NCBI GenBank assembly: GCA_024234365.1
Contig: JACKOK010000008.1
Coordinates: 30,001 to 60,357, forward strand
DNA: 30,357 nt
Source of the DNA: Pseudomonadales bacterium
Lineage (GTDB): Bacteria; Pseudomonadota; Gammaproteobacteria; Pseudomonadales; Pseudohongiellaceae
Direction of reading: 5' to 3'
Below are positions 27,901 to 30,357 of the stretch, one piece after another; the stretch's first letter is position 1, and each line of letters begins with the position of its first letter. Below the pieces are notes generated by a model. The model was given only the letters and a program-made list of their open reading frames with translations. It did not search any database and was not told where the DNA came from. The translations under genes were made by a program, and so were the position numbers.

Positions 27901-29019
27901 ACCGTTGCCGGTGGTCCTGGCCTGAAGAAAGGCGCCAAGCTGAGCGGTGAATATCTGGATGCGCTGCCGCGCGATGACTGGTTCAAACTACGTCTGACTG
28001 AAGAAGAACTGAACAAGCAGCTCGAACGTGCGGAAGAGCAGCTGAAGGAGCGTCGCCTGGAGCTGGACGAGCGTTTTGAAGACAAGAAGCGCAAGCTCAC
28101 TCAGGGTGATGACCTTGCGCCTGGCGTCCTCAAGATCGTCAAGGTTTACCTCGCAATCAAGCGTCGCATTCAGCCCGGTGACAAGATGGCCGGTCGTCAC
28201 GGGAACAAGGGTGTGATCTCCGTGATCATGCCGGTCGAAGACATGCCCTACGATGAAAGCGGCAACCCCGTGGATATCGTGCTCAACCCGCTGGGTGTGC
28301 CTTCGCGTATGAACGTGGGGCAGGTGCTGGAAACGCATCTGGGCGCGGCGGCAAAAGGTCTGGGTGATCGCATCAACCGGATGCTGGAAGAGAAAAGGCA
28401 GGCGGCGGAAGTGCGCAAACTGCTGAACGATATCTACAACAAGGTAGGTTCCCGCAAAGAGGATCTCGATTCCTTCTCGGATGAAGAGATCATGGAGCTT
28501 GCCCACAATCTCCGCAGCGGTGTGCCCATGGCAACGCCGGTATTCGATGGCGCCATCGAACCCGAGATCAAGGAGATGTTGAAGCTGGCAGGCATGGATG
28601 AGAGTGGTCAGGTCACACTCTATGATGGCCGTACCGGCGACGCGTTCGACCGCAAGGTGACTGTCGGCATCATGTACATGCTGAAGCTGAACCACCTGGT
28701 GGACGACAAGATGCACGCGCGTTCCACCGGCTCCTACAGCCTCGTGACCCAGCAACCGCTGGGCGGCAAGGCGCAGTTCGGTGGTCAGCGCTTCGGGGAA
28801 ATGGAGGTCTGGGCACTGGAAGCCTATGGTGCCGCCTACACCCTGCAGGAAATGCTCACTGTGAAGTCCGACGACGTGGCAGGCCGCACCAAGATGTACA
28901 AGAACATCGTGGATGGCGACCATCGTATGGAGCCCGGCATGCCCGAGTCGTTCAATGTGTTGTTGAAGGAAATCCGATCACTCGCAATCGATATGGAGCT
29001 GGATGTTTCCGGTCGATAG
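24934..29019 (+). CDS. rpoB: DNA-directed RNA polymerase subunit beta
   Basis: A 1361-residue core polymerase subunit, close to the E. coli length of 1342. The start is set at ATG 24934 (MAYSYTEKKRIRKDFG), the family start, behind TAGGAAAA; an upstream start six codons earlier is unlikely. The rifampicin region is wild type: GSSQLSQFMDQNNPL, then THKRRVSALGP, with the usual Asp, His and Ser at the common resistance sites. Conserved C-terminal blocks are KMAGRHGNKGVIS and GGKAQFGGQRFGEMEVWALEAYG. The frame is intact throughout. Long antisense frames are artefacts. It is followed by rpoC after 115 bases. Confidence 0.99.
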   Translation: MAYSYTEKKRIRKDFGKLPSAMDIPYLLSTQIDSFRQFTQADVSAQDRLDQGLHAAFKSVFPIVSYSGKAVLEYVSYDLGKPVFDVKECQLRGITYSVSLRVKVRLILFDKESTTQTIKDIKEQEVYMGEIPVMTDSGTFVINGTERVVVSQLHRSPGVFFDHDKGKTHSSGKLLYSARIIPYRGSWLDFEFDPKDMVFVRIDRRRKLPATVLLRALEYTSQDILAMFYENDVYKISGKNRDIVLQLVPSRLRGEVLNFPVVDKKGELIVEEGRRITARHIRQMEKAKLADLKVSPEFLFGESLAKDVIDPETGEILFECNTQLNQEIVDGLLNSGVTEFETIYTNDLDCGPFISDTLRVDSTTTRLEALVEIYRMMRPGEPPTKDSAENLFSNLFFSPERYDLSAVGRMKFNRRLGRAESEGSPVLSTDDIVDVLKTLVAIRNGFGVVDDIDHLGNRRIRSVGEMAENQFRVGLVRVERAVKERLSMADSEGLMPQDMINAKPVAAAIKEFFGSSQLSQFMDQNNPLSEVTHKRRVSALGPGGLTRERAGFEVRDVHPTHYGRVCPIETPEGPNIGLMNSLATYARTNTYGFLESPYRKVVNNRVTDEIDFLSAIDESEFVIAQASASLDKNGGFVDNLVTVRHRGETTLAPRDQINYMDVAPQQMVSVAAALIPFLEHDDANRALMGSNMQRQAVPTLRSEKPLVGTGLERNVAHDSGVCVVAQHGGVIESVDASRIIVRVRDEETQAGEAGVDIYNLTKYTRSNQNTCINQQPLVKRGDVIERGDILADGPSVDMGELALGQNMRIAFMPWNGYNFEDSILISERVVKEDRLTTIHIQELTCVARDTKLGSEEITADIPNVGEGALSKLDESGVVYIGAEVNAGDILVGKVTPKGETQLTPEEKLLRAIFGEKASDVKDTSLRVPTSVKGTVIDVQVFTRDGLEKDQRALEIERAQLAKVRKDINDEYKIVEGATFHRLRAALLDKTVAGGPGLKKGAKLSGEYLDALPRDDWFKLRLTEEELNKQLERAEEQLKERRLELDERFEDKKRKLTQGDDLAPGVLKIVKVYLAIKRRIQPGDKMAGRHGNKGVISVIMPVEDMPYDESGNPVDIVLNPLGVPSRMNVGQVLETHLGAAAKGLGDRINRMLEEKRQAAEVRKLLNDIYNKVGSRKEDLDSFSDEEIMELAHNLRSGVPMATPVFDGAIEPEIKEMLKLAGMDESGQVTLYDGRTGDAFDRKVTVGIMYMLKLNHLVDDKMHARSTGSYSLVTQQPLGGKAQFGGQRFGEMEVWALEAYGAAYTLQEMLTVKSDDVAGRTKMYKNIVDGDHRMEPGMPESFNVLLKEIRSLAIDMELDVSGR

Positions 29020-29025
29020 CGGGGT

Positions 29026-29051
29026 GGCGCCTGCCTCCAGAGGCGGGCGCC
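29026..29051 (+). other. Perfect intercistronic hairpin between rpoB and rpoC
   Basis: GGCGCCTGCCTC (29026-29037) pairs with GAGGCGGGCGCC (29040-29051) over 12 pairs, one of them G-U, around a two-base loop. It lies 7 bases after the rpoB stop. No T run follows, so it is more likely an RNA-stability or processing element than a terminator. Confidence 0.6.
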
Positions 29052-29134
29052 TTGCAGGAGTGCTTTTGAGTAACACAACGAATTAGTGATTTTATGAAAC
29101 CTGTCGCTGCGGCGTGACAGGCGGAGGAAATAGA

Positions 29135-30357
29135 ATGAAAGACCTGCTAGGGTTACTGAAGTCTCAATCTCAATCTGAAGAGTTTGACTCCATTCGGATC
29201 GGTCTGGCCTCACCCGAGATGATCCGTGCATGGTCCTTCGGCGAGGTGAAAAAGCCGGAGACCATCAACTACCGTACCTTCAAGCCGGAGCGTGACGGCC
29301 TGTTCTGCGCCAAGATCTTCGGGCCGGTCAAGGACTACGAGTGTCTGTGCGGCAAATACAAGCGCCTGAAACATCGCGGCGTGATCTGCGAGAAGTGTGG
29401 CGTGGAGGTGGCTCTGTCCAAGGTGCGCCGTGAGCGCATGGGGCATATCGAGCTGGCCAGCCCCGTGGCCCATATCTGGTTCCTCAAGTCTCTGCCGTCC
29501 CGTATCGGTCTGTTGCTGGATATGACCCTGCGTGACATCGAACGCATCCTGTATTTCGAGTCTTTTGTTGTGACCGATCCGGGCATGACCACGCTCGAAA
29601 AAGGGCAGCTGCTGACAGACGAGCAGTACTACGAGGCCATGGAAGAGTTCAGCGACGAATTCGATGCCAAGATGGGTGCCGAGGCCGTGCAGCAGCTCAT
29701 GAAGGATATGGACGTGGATGCGGAAGTGGCCCGTCTGCGCGAAGAGATTCCGCAGACCAACTCCGAAACCAAACTGAAGAAGCTGTCCAAGCGCCTCAAG
29801 CTGCTGGAGGCCTTTGCCGAGTCCGGCAACAAGCCTGAGTGGATGGTGCTGACCGTGCTGCCCGTGCTGCCGCCGGACCTGCGTCCGCTGGTGCCGCTGG
29901 ACGGTGGTCGTTTCGCTACCTCGGATCTGAATGATCTGTACCGTCGCGTCATCAACCGCAACAATCGTCTGAAGCGTCTGCTCGACCTCAATGCGCCCGA
30001 TATCATCGTACGCAACGAAAAGCGCATGCTGCAGGAGGCCGTTGATGCCCTTCTGGATAACGGCCGTCGCGGTCGTGCCATCACCGGGTCCAACAAGCGT
30101 CCGCTGAAGTCTTTGGCCGACATGATCAAGGGTAAGCAGGGGCGCTTCCGTCAGAACCTGCTGGGTAAGCGTGTGGACTACTCCGGTCGTTCCGTGATCG
30201 TGGTGGGCCCGACCCTGAAACTGCATCAGTGCGGTCTGCCCAAGAAGATGGCGCTGGAGCTGTTCAAGCCCTTTATCTTCGGCAAGCTGGAGCGTCGTGG
30301 CCTGGCCACTACCATCAAGGCAGCCAAGAAGATGGTGGAGCGCGAAACCGCAGAAGT
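29135..30357 (+). CDS. rpoC: DNA-directed RNA polymerase subunit beta' (3' end outside window)
   Basis: The first 407 codons of rpoC; the full protein is usually about 1400 residues, so the window edge cuts it before the active-site NADFDGD motif. The ATG at 29135 follows GGAGGAAA, a strong ribosome site. The N-terminal zinc-binding motif is present as CLCGKYKRLKHRGVICEKCG (four Cys at about 70, 72, 85 and 88). Further on come the lid and switch-2 region segments, including LKSLADMIKGKQGRFRQNLLGKRVDYSGRSVIVVGP (about 328-363). The frame is open to the last base. Confidence 0.98.
   Translation, partial: MKDLLGLLKSQSQSEEFDSIRIGLASPEMIRAWSFGEVKKPETINYRTFKPERDGLFCAKIFGPVKDYECLCGKYKRLKHRGVICEKCGVEVALSKVRRERMGHIELASPVAHIWFLKSLPSRIGLLLDMTLRDIERILYFESFVVTDPGMTTLEKGQLLTDEQYYEAMEEFSDEFDAKMGAEAVQQLMKDMDVDAEVARLREEIPQTNSETKLKKLSKRLKLLEAFAESGNKPEWMVLTVLPVLPPDLRPLVPLDGGRFATSDLNDLYRRVINRNNRLKRLLDLNAPDIIVRNEKRMLQEAVDALLDNGRRGRAITGSNKRPLKSLADMIKGKQGRFRQNLLGKRVDYSGRSVIVVGPTLKLHQCGLPKKMALELFKPFIFGKLERRGLATTIKAAKKMVERETAE

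Noticed and set aside
25444..28923. Long antisense frames (up to 474 codons) opposite rpoB
   Set aside because: Shadow frames of a highly biased, highly expressed gene; no start signals and no domain character.

Overview
The window comes from a gammaproteobacterium, most likely a marine free-living lineage of the Cellvibrionales/Halieaceae kind. This is inferred from gene order and protein character; no database search was possible. Both flanks are the conserved information-processing core. The left end is the 3' part of a ribosomal RNA operon (partial 23S, 5S, strong terminator). The right end is birA, coaX, a SPOR protein, tRNA-Tyr/Gly/Thr, tuf, tRNA-Trp, secE, nusG, rplK, rplA, rplJ, rplL, rpoB and the start of rpoC. 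In Pseudomonas the rRNA operon lies next to birA, so the roughly 13.7 kb between the 5S terminator (about 2,886) and the birA promoter (about 16,596) reads as an accessory block in a conserved junction.

Accessory block, left part (2,984-8,048): a secreted metallo-beta-lactamase-fold hydrolase and a short CstA-type transporter on the minus strand. On the plus strand follow an unrecognised polytopic membrane protein with acidic/His motifs, two related four-helix membrane proteins (DUF6644-like), and a 48-residue single-span protein. A small secreted protein of unknown function (8,137-8,664, minus) follows.

Accessory block, right part (8,832-16,548): the most interesting region. It holds two large secreted proteins, each with a redoxin domain, a mono-haem cytochrome c domain and a copper type II monooxygenase domain related to peptidylglycine alpha-hydroxylating monooxygenase (PHM). 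It also holds two secreted NHL beta-propellers that align with peptidyl-alpha-hydroxyglycine alpha-amidating lyase (PAL), and a HupE/UreJ-type membrane protein. In animals PHM and PAL are the two halves of PAM, the peptide C-terminal amidating enzyme. Here both activities appear as separate periplasmic genes, with the monooxygenase wired to its own haem and thioredoxin-like modules. One PHM-like protein and one PAL-like protein keep the catalytic and substrate residues I can place from memory; the other of each pair has lost some. This suggests one candidate amidating pair and one diverged pair. The 48-residue protein ends in glycine with its tail predicted in the periplasm, so it is a speculative substrate.

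Core region: birA and coaX overlap by one base. The tRNA-tuf-secE-nusG and ribosomal protein-RNA polymerase order is standard. The clear anomaly is rplJ (L10), an essential gene whose frame breaks at about 24,001-24,011 in a way that a two-base loss explains exactly. Leader and intercistronic hairpins occur before rplK and rplJ, between rplL and rpoB, and between rpoB and rpoC. No CRISPR array, insertion sequence, prophage or toxin-antitoxin pair was seen. No gene-free stretch exceeds 300 bases.
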